A stretch of DNA of 8,635 nt from NCBI GenBank assembly GCA_030620125.1, contig JAUXFI010000077.1, positions 1-8,635 on the forward strand, read 5' to 3'. The translations under genes and the position numbers were made by a program. The notes beneath the pieces were generated by a model. That model did no database searches and was not told the DNA's origin. It worked only from the letters and a program-made list of their open reading frames with translations. Each line of letters opens with the position of its first letter. Positions within the stretch are counted from its first letter, which is position 1. Source of the DNA: Anaerolineae bacterium. GTDB taxonomy: Bacteria; Chloroflexota; Anaerolineae; B4-G1. This document shows, piece by piece, positions 1-6,457 of the stretch.

Positions 1-986
1 AGGTACTGCAAGGGCATACCGATGGCGTAGGTCAGCCAAAAGATCAGGCCCAAGATAGACGCCAGGATCAGGAGTCCCCAGAAGGGATGAGTGGCCCAGC
101 GGTCCAGCCGCTCCGTCAGGCCAATCTGACCAGCTCTAGGGCGGGTCACGGCGGCGCGGACCATCCTCCCGATCCACTCGTAGCGGCCGCTGGCCACGGC
201 CACCAGCGCGTCGTCGTGGGCCCGGAGAATGTCGTGGACCTCCTCCCACTGCTGGGCCGACAGGCACTCTTGCATCATCCGCGTGATCTCTCGATCCCCC
301 TCCAGCAGTTTCAGCGCCACCCACTCCTGGGGGTAGGGAGCTGGCACGCACCCCGCGATCAGCCTCTCGATCTCGTCCAGCACCTCCTGGTGATCGGCCC
401 GAATCTGGGGGGGCTTGGGAGTGTAACGAATTTCCCCCCTCGCTACCCGGTCCACCATCTCTACCAATTCCCGCACACCCACGTTCTTGGTGGCGACCAT
501 CGGCACTACCGGCACTCCCAATGCCGCTTCCAGCACCTCTGGCTCGATCCGTTTCCCCTCTTGTTGAGCCACGTCTATCATATTCAGGCCAACAACCATC
601 GGCGATGGCAGGGAGACAAGTTCAGCCACCAGGTAGAGACTTCGCTCCAGCGTCGCTGCGTCCACTAGCGCCACCACTACATCGGGCCGTTCCCGGATGA
701 TGAATTCGCGGGTGATGACCTCCTCGGCAGAGTTGGCGGTCAGGCTATAGGTGCCGGGAAGATCTACCAAGCGGTAGGTGGTTCCATTGTGGACGACTGT
801 GCCTTCCTTCCGCTCGACCGTCTTGCCGGGCCAGTTGCCCACGTGTTGGTTGAGGCCGGTGAGGAGATTAAAAAGAGTGGACTTGCCCACGTTGGGCTGA
901 CCGGTCAGCGCCACCAGGACAGGTTGTGCCTCCGACGGCTGCTGCAAAGCCGTTTGTTCCCGCAGCGGAGATTCGCCCAAGTTCAT
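1..986 (-). CDS. feoB: Ferrous iron transporter FeoB, N-terminal part (truncated by window edge)
   Basis: FeoB is the inner-membrane Fe(II) transporter with a cytosolic G-protein domain. My translation of the minus strand from ATG at 984-986 gives about 328 residues and continues off the left edge. The GTPase motifs are present: G1 GQPNVGKST (about residues 29-37), G2 Thr56 in NWPGKT, G3 DLPGTYSL (75-82) and G4 NMID (135-138). A helical linker domain follows. The first membrane helix begins near residue 297, after the typical HPFWG motif, so only the start of the permease is present. About 24 residues precede the G domain, slightly longer than the E. coli form. A GAGGT ribosome site lies about 5 nt upstream of the ATG. 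The start is 7 nt after the feoA stop, so feoB is the third gene of fur-feoA-feoB. The family assignment is secure. Completeness of the gene cannot be judged here. Confidence 0.96.
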   Translation of the reverse strand, partial: MNLGESPLREQTALQQPSEAQPVLVALTGQPNVGKSTLFNLLTGLNQHVGNWPGKTVERKEGTVVHNGTTYRLVDLPGTYSLTANSAEEVITREFIIRERPDVVVALVDAATLERSLYLVAELVSLPSPMVVGLNMIDVAQQEGKRIEPEVLEAALGVPVVPMVATKNVGVRELVEMVDRVARGEIRYTPKPPQIRADHQEVLDEIERLIAGCVPAPYPQEWVALKLLEGDREITRMMQECLSAQQWEEVHDILRAHDDALVAVASGRYEWIGRMVRAAVTRPRAGQIGLTERLDRWATHPFWGLLILASILGLIFWLTYAIGMPLQY

Positions 987-993
987 CGGACCT

Positions 994-1272
994 CTATCTC
1001 TGCACGTGAATCTTTCCTGCCTCGCCGCGCCCCAGGGCGATGCGGGCATCCCGCACCAGAGCGATGAGTGGCCCTCTACCAAAGTTCTGCACGACGGTGA
1101 CCTTCGCCCCCGGCGTGAATCCCAGCGACGTCATCCGGCCCAGAAGCCCCCGGCCACCGGCCAAGTCTACTACCACACCCTGCTCGCCAGTGTGCAGGGC
1201 GCTCAAGGCTACCACTTTGTTCTTTGGGCCGGCCGATGGTGCCGTTCGGTGAGTTTCTGACTCATTCCTCAT
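994..1272 (-). CDS. feoA: Ferrous iron transport accessory protein FeoA
   Basis: A 92-aa protein with one FeoA (SH3-like beta-barrel) domain covering roughly residues 19-92. FeoA is a small cytosolic partner of FeoB, thought to modulate the transporter. Diagnostic segments are the GEQGVVVDL strand (29-37), the MTSLGFTPGAKVTVVQ core (47-62, the family's LGxxPGxxV pattern) and the closing ALGRGEAGKIHV (79-90). The N-terminal 16 residues are polar and look like a tail. The ATG start overlaps the end of fur by 11 nt (ATGAGGAATGA), which implies translational coupling. An AAGGAG sits inside fur at 1285-1290, 12 nt upstream, which is rather distant. The stop is 7 nt before feoB. It is a separate gene, not fused to FeoB. 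Confidence 0.94.
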   Translation of the reverse strand: MRNESETHRTAPSAGPKNKVVALSALHTGEQGVVVDLAGGRGLLGRMTSLGFTPGAKVTVVQNFGRGPLIALVRDARIALGRGEAGKIHVQR

Positions 1273-1717
1273 TGTTGTTTTGTACTCCTTCTTTGATTTG
1301 ACACTGGGCGCAGTACCCGCTCATGTGCAGATGGGCACCGATCACACGCACTCCCTCCCCAGCGCCTAGCTCCTGCTTGATCTGCGCAACCAGGGGAGTT
1401 TCGAACTCGATCACCTTGCCGCAGCCCAGGCAGGTGAAGTGATAGTGTGGGTCGCCTCGCACCGGTTCGTAGTGACCGTGCTCCTCGCCCAGGCGGTGTT
1501 CCTCCACCAGCCCCATCTCCTTCAGGACGGCCAGCGTGCGATATATTGTCGCCAGGCTGATGTCGGGATTATAAAGCTTGGCCCGGTCATAAAGCGTCTC
1601 GGCGTCCAGGTGCTCGTCGCTCTTCTCCAGTACCCTCAGAATCAGGCGGCGCTGAGAGGTCAGTCGCCGGCCCGCCGCTTGAAAGATATCTCGCAGATGA
1701 TTGTTCGTCTCGCCCAT
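1262..1717 (-). CDS. fur: Fur-family metal-responsive transcriptional repressor
   Basis: A 151-aa Fur-family regulator. Residues 1-85 form the winged-helix DNA-binding domain, with GRRLTSQRRLILRVLE (16-31) and the recognition-helix region ISLATIYRTLAVLKEMGLV (53-71). Residues 86-140 are the dimerisation and metal domain, containing the HYHFTCLGC motif (91-99) and a second Cys pair, C136 and C139, in GYCAQC. Together C96, C99, C136 and C139 make a structural zinc site. H80, H82, H91, H93, E104, H129 and H131 are candidate regulatory metal ligands. The ATG start follows AAGG with about 7-8 nt spacing. It leads fur-feoA-feoB, and a Fur-box-like palindrome overlaps its own promoter, which favours iron-sensing Fur with autoregulation over Zur or PerR. 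The sequence alone does not prove metal specificity. Confidence 0.93.
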   Translation of the reverse strand: MGETNNHLRDIFQAAGRRLTSQRRLILRVLEKSDEHLDAETLYDRAKLYNPDISLATIYRTLAVLKEMGLVEEHRLGEEHGHYEPVRGDPHYHFTCLGCGKVIEFETPLVAQIKQELGAGEGVRVIGAHLHMSGYCAQCQIKEGVQNNNEE

Positions 1718-1733
1718 TTCTCGCCTTCTTGCT

Positions 1734-1752
1734 GCGAATGATTTTCATTAGC
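1734..1752 (-). promoter_or_regulatory. Fur box upstream of fur-feoAB
   Basis: The 19 bp here match the classical Fur box GATAATGATAATCATTATC at 14 of 19 positions by eye. The core is a perfect inverted repeat, AATGA-ttt-TCATT. The site starts 1 bp downstream of the -10 hexamer and covers the expected transcription start, so a bound repressor would block RNA polymerase. Its place in front of a fur-feoAB operon makes iron-dependent autorepression the simplest reading. The organism's own Fur consensus may differ. Confidence 0.8.
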
Positions 1753-1753
1753 A

Positions 1754-1781
1754 ATTATAGACACTTTGCGCCATTTAGCAA
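1754..1781 (-). promoter_or_regulatory. Sigma-70-type promoter of fur-feoA-feoB
   Basis: Reading the minus strand, a -35 TTGCTA (1776-1781) is separated by 16 bp from a perfect -10 TATAAT (1754-1759). Transcription would start near 1747, inside the Fur box, leaving a short leader of about 30 nt before the fur ATG. The hexamers are close to consensus and correctly placed. Confidence 0.8.
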
Positions 1782-1804
1782 GCGACACCCGGCATCCACT
1801 CGAT

Positions 1805-1833
1805 TTGCCTCCGTTCCCTCACCCTGGTATAAT
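1805..1833 (+). promoter_or_regulatory. Sigma-70-type promoter of the PH-domain membrane protein gene
   Basis: The -35 is TTGCCT (1805-1810), followed by a 17-bp spacer and a perfect TATAAT (1828-1833) with TG just upstream (extended -10). Transcription would start near 1840. This rules out the longer reading frame opening at 1766 and supports ATG 1862 as the start. It points away from the fur promoter, and the two -35 elements are 23 bp apart. Confidence 0.78.
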
Positions 1834-1861
1834 GCTCGCTTGTGAACGAGGAGCGTGGCGT

Positions 1862-2761
1862 ATGAAAGAATGGGAAACAGACGTGATGCGAGGGCTGGTC
1901 ATCGGCTTTAGCCTGATGGTCGCCATTGTCTCGGTGAACACTGGCCTGATCTGGCTGGCCGCTACCCGGCCGCTCAACGTGGGGACATTCATCATCGGGC
2001 TGGCCGTGCTGATGGGGACTGGCCTGTTGGTGTTGACTGGCTACTGGCTGTACGGGTTAGCCTTCTCAGGATACTTCCTCGACCGCAACGAGCTGGTCAT
2101 ATACTGGGGGCCGACAGAGCAGACCATCCCCACCGGGCAGATTGAGCGCGTGCTCACGGGCGATGAGATCGAGGGACGCATCCAGTTCTACGGTGGAATA
2201 TGGCCCGGTCACTGCGTCGGACATGGCGAGATCCCTGGCGCGGGGCTGACCCTCTTCTACGCTACTGTCCCACCCCGGCATCAGATCTACATCGTCACTC
2301 CCACCCTCACCTATGGCATCTCCCCCGCCGACCGTGAAGACTTCCTCAAGTCGCTCGAAAAACGGTTACAGATGGGCCCCACCCAGACTGTGGAGCAGTC
2401 TTCCAAGCGGCCGGGCTTTCTGGAATGGTCTATCTGGCAAGACCGGCTGGGGCTGGGTCTGCTGGCAGCCGGCCTCCTGGCGGCCCTCGTGTTGTTTGGC
2501 CTGCTGTGCTTTTATTCTCCCGCGCTGCCCCAGTTGGTGCCATTGCACTTTGACGCCGCGGGCGTCCCCGACCGGTTTGGTTCCCGGGAGCAGATATTCA
2601 TCCTCCCGCTCATTGGCCTGCTGACGTTTTTGCTCAACGGCGTGTTGGGGGGAATCGTGTACCGGCGCGAACAGATAGCAAGTTACCTGCTGTGGGGCGG
2701 GGCGATCCTCATCCAGGTACTGGTATGGACGGCGGCAATTGGTATTCTGGCCCATTTGTAG
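1862..2761 (+). CDS. PH-like domain / DUF1648-type integral membrane protein
   Basis: A 299-aa membrane protein of unknown cellular role. Two hydrophobic helices (about residues 11-33 and 40-64) lead into a soluble domain (about 65-170) starting GYFLDRNELVIYWG and containing TIPTGQIERV. This resembles the bacterial PH-like domains found in membrane proteins. Three more helices follow (about 196-218, 243-263 and 273-297). Between the third and fourth is LVPLHFDAAGVPDRFGS (225-241), the hallmark of DUF1648 segments. ATG 1862 is chosen because GAGGAG lies 8 nt upstream and the promoter at 1805-1833 would start RNA near 1840. A longer frame from a TTG at 1766 would have to begin before that promoter. 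The DUF92 gene follows after 33 nt and is probably co-transcribed. The domain call rests on motif recognition, and no enzymatic activity is implied. Confidence 0.8.
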   Translation: MKEWETDVMRGLVIGFSLMVAIVSVNTGLIWLAATRPLNVGTFIIGLAVLMGTGLLVLTGYWLYGLAFSGYFLDRNELVIYWGPTEQTIPTGQIERVLTGDEIEGRIQFYGGIWPGHCVGHGEIPGAGLTLFYATVPPRHQIYIVTPTLTYGISPADREDFLKSLEKRLQMGPTQTVEQSSKRPGFLEWSIWQDRLGLGLLAAGLLAALVLFGLLCFYSPALPQLVPLHFDAAGVPDRFGSREQIFILPLIGLLTFLLNGVLGGIVYRREQIASYLLWGGAILIQVLVWTAAIGILAHL

Positions 2762-2794
2762 GATGCCCCTCCTCGACCTAGCGTGAGGCAAGCG

Positions 2795-3646
2795 ATGCAC
2801 GGATCACTCAATTCCTTTGAACTTCTCAGCGGCTTTGTTTTTTCGCTCGCCATCGGCGTGATCGGCTACAAGCGCGGTGCGCTAAGCGGCAGCGGCGTCG
2901 TGGGCGCGATCATCACCGGCACGCTCATCTTGGGGCTGGGAGGCTGGGAGTGGGGTGTCCTGCTCGTTGCCTTCTTCGTCTCCTCCAGCGTACTCTCCTT
3001 CTATCGCTCCCGCGATAAGGAGAGATTGGCAGAAAAGTTCGCCAAGGGACACCGGCGCGACCTAGTCCAGGCGTTAGCCAACGGAGGGCTGGCGGCCCTG
3101 CTGGCGTTGCTCTCGCAACTCTTCCCCTCCCTCCCAGGAGGAGGCATGGGGGGGGTGTGGTTTGTTGCCTGTGCCGGGGCGATGGCTGCCGTCAACGCCG
3201 ACACCTGGGCCACCGAACTGGGCGTGTTGAGCCTGCATCCCCCGCGCCTGATCACCACCGGTCAGCAAGTCGAGGTGGGCGCTTCGGGGGGCATCACGTG
3301 GCTGGGAACAGCGGCGTCGTTGGGGGGCGCGCTTCTCATCGGCCTGTTGGGCGGGCTGGAGCTGCTGGCTTTGCGCCAGGGCTGGACCATCGCGGTCGCC
3401 TTGATACTGGCAGCGACGGCGGGCGGGCTGGCCGGGTCGTTGTTCGATAGCCTGCTGGGGGCCAGCGTGCAGGCCATCTACTGGTGCGACACTTGTCAGA
3501 AGGAAACTGAGTGCAAAGTACACCGCTGCGGCACAGAGACGCGCCTGCTGCGGGGGTGGCGCTGGCTGGGGAATGATCTGGTGAACTTTGGCGCCTCTGT
3601 CATAGGTGCACTCGTCGCAGTGGGGATCGGCTGGCTGCTATTCTGA
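2795..3646 (+). CDS. DUF92 family polytopic membrane protein
   Basis: A 283-aa, strongly hydrophobic protein with roughly six or seven membrane helices. It carries the DUF92 (TIGR00297) signature blocks: ALANGGLAALLAL (93-105), NADTWATELGVLS (134-146), PRLITTG and SGGITWLGTAAS (150-175), GSLFDSLLGASVQ (214-226) and the C-terminal RGWRWLGNDLVNF (253-265). A Cys/His cluster at C231, C234, C240, H243 and C245 sits in a polar loop. Plant DUF92 member VTE6 is a phytyl-phosphate kinase, so a prenyl-phosphate kinase role is conceivable, but bacterial members are mostly uncharacterised. I prefer ATG 2795 because TGAGG (2784-2788) lies 6 nt upstream. A GTG at 2783 in the same frame has no ribosome site. 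Length matches the bacterial family. Neighbours give no direct functional clue. Confidence 0.87.
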   Translation: MHGSLNSFELLSGFVFSLAIGVIGYKRGALSGSGVVGAIITGTLILGLGGWEWGVLLVAFFVSSSVLSFYRSRDKERLAEKFAKGHRRDLVQALANGGLAALLALLSQLFPSLPGGGMGGVWFVACAGAMAAVNADTWATELGVLSLHPPRLITTGQQVEVGASGGITWLGTAASLGGALLIGLLGGLELLALRQGWTIAVALILAATAGGLAGSLFDSLLGASVQAIYWCDTCQKETECKVHRCGTETRLLRGWRWLGNDLVNFGASVIGALVAVGIGWLLF

Positions 3647-3663
3647 ACTCTTCTGCGTCGTCG

Positions 3664-3680
3664 TGAACTGCTCCAGTTCA
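3664..3680. repeat. Short perfect inverted repeat in the gap before the stalk gene
   Basis: TGAACTG, loop CTC, CAGTTCA: a 7-bp perfect stem with a 3-nt loop, 17 nt after the DUF92 stop. No T-run follows on either side, so it is a weak candidate for a rho-independent terminator. It may be a transcript 3'-end hairpin or chance. Confidence 0.4.
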
Positions 3681-3682
3681 AA

Positions 3683-3697
3683 CAAAGCGCCGCTTTG
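3683..3697. promoter_or_regulatory. Palindrome overlapping the -35 element, possible operator
   Basis: CAAAGCG-C-CGCTTTG is a perfect 7-bp inverted repeat around one central base. Its right arm shares three bases (3695-3697) with the -35 TTGACA at 3695-3700. The placement suits a repressor or activator site. The short length means chance cannot be excluded, and no regulator gene for it is visible here. Confidence 0.4.
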
Positions 3698-3723
3698 ACA
3701 AACCCCCTCAACGGTGCTATCAT
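3695..3723 (+). promoter_or_regulatory. Strong sigma-70-type promoter of the stalk-M42-comEA unit
   Basis: A perfect -35 TTGACA (3695-3700), a 17-bp spacer and -10 TATCAT (3718-3723, one mismatch), preceded by TGC as an extended -10. Start of transcription is expected near 3730, about 20 nt ahead of the ATG at 3752. No comparable promoter was noticed in the short gaps further downstream, so this one probably drives the five genes to 8081. Confidence 0.8.
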
Positions 3724-3751
3724 ATCGTAGTCTCCTACAGCGGAGTTATTA

Positions 3752-4294
3752 ATGCGTGATACGAGTGAGTGGCATCCTATACACTGGGTGCTGGCCAGCA
3801 TCATCCTCTTGACACTGCCCTGCTACTGCATCGCTGTCTCAATGCTAATGTTAAAGCCAGAGGCCAGAGTGCCGACGCCTATACCAACCGCAACACCTAC
3901 CGAGTCGCCTTCAGCCACGCCCGCCATTAGGACAGTGGAGCCGACGGAGACGCTGTTGCCGACCCCTACCCAGTGGTTCCCGCCCACGCACACTCCTACG
4001 CCACTGGTGACACCGACCCCTACAGCTACGTTGACACCCACCATTACCGCGCTCCCTACAGCCACACCGACACTCACACCCACGGCGACGTCCACATTCA
4101 CTCCAACGGAGACGCCGACTGAAACACCCATCCCGACGGAGACACCAACCGAAACACCCATCCCGACAGAAACACCGACAGAAACACCGACCGAAACACT
4201 CGCACCGACAGAGACGCCGACCGAGACACCCACAGTCACCCCGACGCTCACGCTCACGCCCACGGTGACTATCACGCCGACGTTGGAAACGTGA
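3752..4294 (+). CDS. Membrane-anchored Pro/Thr-rich repeat (stalk-like) protein
   Basis: A 180-aa protein with no recognisable folded domain. A short N-terminal tail and one hydrophobic helix (about residues 11-33) act as a signal anchor. Almost everything from residue 41 to 180 is PT, TPT and PTET repeats, expected to be extended, extracytoplasmic and possibly O-glycosylated on Thr. A 10-residue unit, [10 protein letters not shown], occurs at 118-127 and 128-137, with shorter PTET units to about residue 160. The ATG has GGAG 6 nt upstream, behind a good promoter, so the gene is likely real despite low complexity. It is first in the unit, 28 nt before the first M42 gene. Such Pro/Thr tracts usually link surface domains. 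Here nothing follows, so it may be a bare stalk, a remnant of a larger protein, or a rapidly varying surface protein. Function unknown. Confidence 0.72.
   Translation: MRDTSEWHPIHWVLASIILLTLPCYCIAVSMLMLKPEARVPTPIPTATPTESPSATPAIRTVEPTETLLPTPTQWFPPTHTPTPLVTPTPTATLTPTITALPTATPTLTPTATSTFTPTETPTETPIPTETPTETPIPTETPTETPTETLAPTETPTETPTVTPTLTLTPTVTITPTLET
4103..4231 (+). repeat. Tandem repeat encoding PTET / [10 protein letters not shown] units
   Basis: Twelve-base codon blocks for Pro-Thr-Glu-Thr recur through this stretch, and 30-bp units at 4103-4132 and 4133-4162 are adjacent copies. The two 30-bp copies differ at four positions, all silent third-codon positions. Such repeats can expand or contract by slippage or recombination without breaking the frame, because unit lengths are multiples of three. 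Confidence 0.85.
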
Positions 4295-4310
4295 GCAGTA
4301 ATCTTTACAG

Positions 4311-4316
4311 AAGGAG
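4311..4316 (+). promoter_or_regulatory. Ribosome binding site that fixes the GTG start of the first M42 gene
   Basis: AAGGAG lies 6 nt before GTG 4323. This is a near-ideal Shine-Dalgarno site and supports the non-ATG start, which also gives the N-terminus expected for M42 enzymes. Confidence 0.85.
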
Positions 4317-4322
4317 TCCCGC

Positions 4323-5411
4323 GTGGAAACTATCTCCTTGTTGAAACAACTTTCGGAAATTGATGGCATTGCCGGCCACGAGGAACCAGTGCGCGAACTG
4401 TTGCGCCAGACCTGGCAGCCCTTCGTGGACGAGATGCGTGAGGGCAAACTGGGTAGCCTGATCGCCCTCAAACGGGGCACCGACGACTCGACCCGGCCCG
4501 CCGAGGTTCCTCGTCCCAGATTGATGCTGGCGGCCCACATGGACGAGATCGGATTGATGGTGACCGGTATTGAGAAGGGCTTTTTGCGCATCACCCGAGT
4601 CGGAGGAACAGACCGGCGGGTGTTGTTGGGGCTAGAAGTAATAGTCCACGGGCGGCGCGACTTGCCCGGCGTCGTCGCCACCCGCCCCCCCCACGTTCTG
4701 CCCCAGGAAGAGCGCAAGAAGGCCGTGCCCTGGGAAAAACTCTTCGTGGACGTAGGGCTGCCAGCAAAACAAGTCGAGCGGCTGGTCGCAGTCGGCGACC
4801 TGATCTCCATCCGGCGTGAGATGGTGGAGCTGAAAAACCGCCGCGTGGCAGGCAAGGCGATGGACGATCGGGCCTGCGTGGCTGCCGTGACGCTCGCGTT
4901 GGAGCAACTGTCCAGTGTGCGCCACGCCTGGGATGTATTCGCCGTGGCGACGGTGCAGGAGGAAACGGGGCTGAAAGGAGCCATCGCCTCTGCCTACGGC
5001 GTCGCGCCAGACCTGGCCGTGGCGCTGGACGTGACATTTGGCAGACATCCGGGTGTCCCGGAGGTGGACAGTTTCCCCCTGGGCGAGGGGCCAACCATCG
5101 GCATCGGTCCCAATTTCCACCCGGGGCTCGTGGCGCGCCTGAAAAAAGTGGCTGAGGCCCACGAGATTCCATATCAGATGGACCCCGTCCCGGGCCGCAG
5201 CGGCACCGACGCCTGGGCCATCCAGGTCACACGCGAAGGAGTGCCCACGGCTCTCGTCTCCATCCCGACCCGCTACATGCACCAGCCGGTGGAGACGCTG
5301 GCCGTGCAGGACGTCGAGCGAGCTGGGCGATTGCTGGCGGCGTTTGTCGCCGGGTTGGAGGCGGACTTTCTGGATAAGCTGGCGTGGGATTACGAGGAGA
5401 AAACGGAGTAA
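4323..5411 (+). CDS. M42 family metallo-aminopeptidase, paralogue 1
   Basis: A 362-aa M42 (TET/FrvX/YsdC-type) aminopeptidase, a di-metal enzyme that removes N-terminal residues from peptides. There is no signal peptide, so it should be cytoplasmic. The expected active-site set is complete: H72 in LAAHMDEIG, bridging D181 in GKAMDDRA, catalytic E213 and ligand E214 in [11 protein letters not shown]236 in LDVT, and H320 in RYMHQP. GTDAWAI (294-300) is the usual substrate-side motif. It differs from the two next genes by a 12-residue-scale insert near 53-65, GRHPG after the fifth ligand, and RYMHQP instead of RYIHSP. The GTG start has a strong ribosome site. The stop lies 8 nt before paralogue 2. 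Family members assemble into 12-subunit tetrahedra. Substrate preference cannot be read from sequence; a glutamyl-, leucyl- or lysyl-aminopeptidase or an endoglucanase-mislabelled M42 are the usual annotations. Confidence 0.92.
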   Translation: METISLLKQLSEIDGIAGHEEPVRELLRQTWQPFVDEMREGKLGSLIALKRGTDDSTRPAEVPRPRLMLAAHMDEIGLMVTGIEKGFLRITRVGGTDRRVLLGLEVIVHGRRDLPGVVATRPPHVLPQEERKKAVPWEKLFVDVGLPAKQVERLVAVGDLISIRREMVELKNRRVAGKAMDDRACVAAVTLALEQLSSVRHAWDVFAVATVQEETGLKGAIASAYGVAPDLAVALDVTFGRHPGVPEVDSFPLGEGPTIGIGPNFHPGLVARLKKVAEAHEIPYQMDPVPGRSGTDAWAIQVTREGVPTALVSIPTRYMHQPVETLAVQDVERAGRLLAAFVAGLEADFLDKLAWDYEEKTE

Positions 5412-5419
5412 GAGAATTC

Positions 5420-6457
5420 ATGATACTGAGAGAACTCTCGGAAGCGTATGGCGTTTCAGGGAACGAAGGCGACGTGCGCACTGTCGTACTTGATGCGGTG
5501 CGGGAGCACGTAGATGAGATCAGAGTAGACACAATGGGCAACGTCCTGGCCTTCAAGCGCGGGACGGGGCGGCAGCGTATGCGGGTGATGCTGGCGGCTC
5601 ACATGGACGAGATCGGCCTGATGGTCGTGGGGCACGACAATGACGGCTTTCTGAAGGTGAGATCCATCGGCGGGATTGATCCCCGCCTGCTACCCGGCAC
5701 TCTCCTCCAGGTTGGTCCCGGACACATCCCCGGCGTCATCGGCACCAAGCCAATTCACTTGCTCAAGAAAGAGGAAAACAAAGAGGTTCCCAAGATCCAA
5801 GACCTGGTCATGGACATTGGGGCCAAGAGCAAAGATGATGCCAAGAAACTGGCCCCGCTGGGCACCTATGCCACCTTCGCCACACAGTTCCGCGAACTGG
5901 GCCCCACTGTCAGCGGCAAGGCGTTCGACGACCGGGCCGGCTGTGCGGTGCTGGTGGAACTGCTGCACGGCGAGCAGTTTCACTTCGACCTCCATGCGGC
6001 CTTCACCGTGCAAGAGGAGGTCGGGCTACGCGGGGCACGGGTGGCGGCCTACGCTATCAAGCCTGACTGCGCCTTCGCGCTGGAGGGCACCATCGCCGAC
6101 GAGATACCCAAGGACAAGGACATCAGCCCCACGACAGAACTGGGCAAGGGGCCGGCGATCACGATAATGGATCACTCCTTCAGCGCCGACCGGCGGTTGG
6201 TGCGGCTGCTGACAGGCTCGGCCGACGAACTCGGCATTCCGTACCAGATCAAGCAGCCGGGCATCGGCGGCACCGACGCAGGGGCCATTCACCTGACACA
6301 CGAGGGCGTGCCCTCGGTGACGGTGGCAGTGCCCTGTCGCTACATCCACAGCCCGGTGGCAATCCTGAGCCTGGACGATTTCAACAACACGGTGCGTCTG
6401 ATGCGCGAATCGCTTTCGCGCCTTACGCGGCGTACCCTGAGAAGGGAAGGAGACTAA
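5420..6457 (+). CDS. M42 family metallo-aminopeptidase, paralogue 2
   Basis: A 345-aa M42 aminopeptidase, presumably cytosolic. Metal and catalytic residues: H61 (LAAHMDEIG), D170 (GKAFDDRAG), E199 and E200 (VQEEVGLRGA), E222 (ALEGT) and H310 (CRYIHSP). The fifth ligand is Glu, where the two sister genes have Asp. This substitution is tolerated in the family. GGTDAGAI (283-290) and RSIGGIDPRLLPG (81-93) are typical. A longer frame opens at GTG 5384, inside paralogue 1. ATG 5420 is preferred because it yields the usual M42 N-terminus (ILRELSEAYGVSGNE) and has GGAG/AAGAG 5-11 nt upstream. The stop overlaps the start of paralogue 3 by one base (TAATG), so the genes are translated from one message. 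A basic tail, RLTRRTLRR, ends the protein. Confidence 0.93.
   Translation: MILRELSEAYGVSGNEGDVRTVVLDAVREHVDEIRVDTMGNVLAFKRGTGRQRMRVMLAAHMDEIGLMVVGHDNDGFLKVRSIGGIDPRLLPGTLLQVGPGHIPGVIGTKPIHLLKKEENKEVPKIQDLVMDIGAKSKDDAKKLAPLGTYATFATQFRELGPTVSGKAFDDRAGCAVLVELLHGEQFHFDLHAAFTVQEEVGLRGARVAAYAIKPDCAFALEGTIADEIPKDKDISPTTELGKGPAITIMDHSFSADRRLVRLLTGSADELGIPYQIKQPGIGGTDAGAIHLTHEGVPSVTVAVPCRYIHSPVAILSLDDFNNTVRLMRESLSRLTRRTLRREGD

Noticed and set aside
87..668. Plus-strand reading frame opposite feoB
   Set aside because: The minus strand encodes the unmistakable FeoB G-domain here; the plus frame has no motif.
1766..1861. N-terminal extension of the PH-domain protein from TTG at 1766
   Set aside because: A near-consensus promoter (1805-1833) lies inside this stretch, the Shine-Dalgarno site belongs to ATG 1862, and the extension has no domain-like sequence.
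3664..3680. Rho-independent terminator for the DUF92 gene
   Set aside because: The stem is only 7 bp and no T-run follows it, so it is listed only as an inverted repeat.
4103..4231. CRISPR-like array in the repeat tract
   Set aside because: The repeats are contiguous 12- and 30-bp codon units in frame, with no unique spacers and no cas genes nearby.
3823..4275. Minus-strand reading frame rich in [10 protein letters not shown] opposite the stalk gene
   Set aside because: It is the antisense shadow of the Pro/Thr codon repeat and shows no ribosome site or promoter. The plus strand has both.
3911..4984. Long minus-strand reading frame (357 codons) spanning the stalk gene and the first M42 gene
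   Set aside because: Composition is Arg/Ser/Cys-rich and low complexity; it lies opposite a clear M42 gene with complete active-site motifs.
5384..5419. Earlier GTG start for the second M42 gene
   Set aside because: It would overlap the first M42 gene by 28 nt, adds 12 residues not expected in the family, and lacks a ribosome site of its own.
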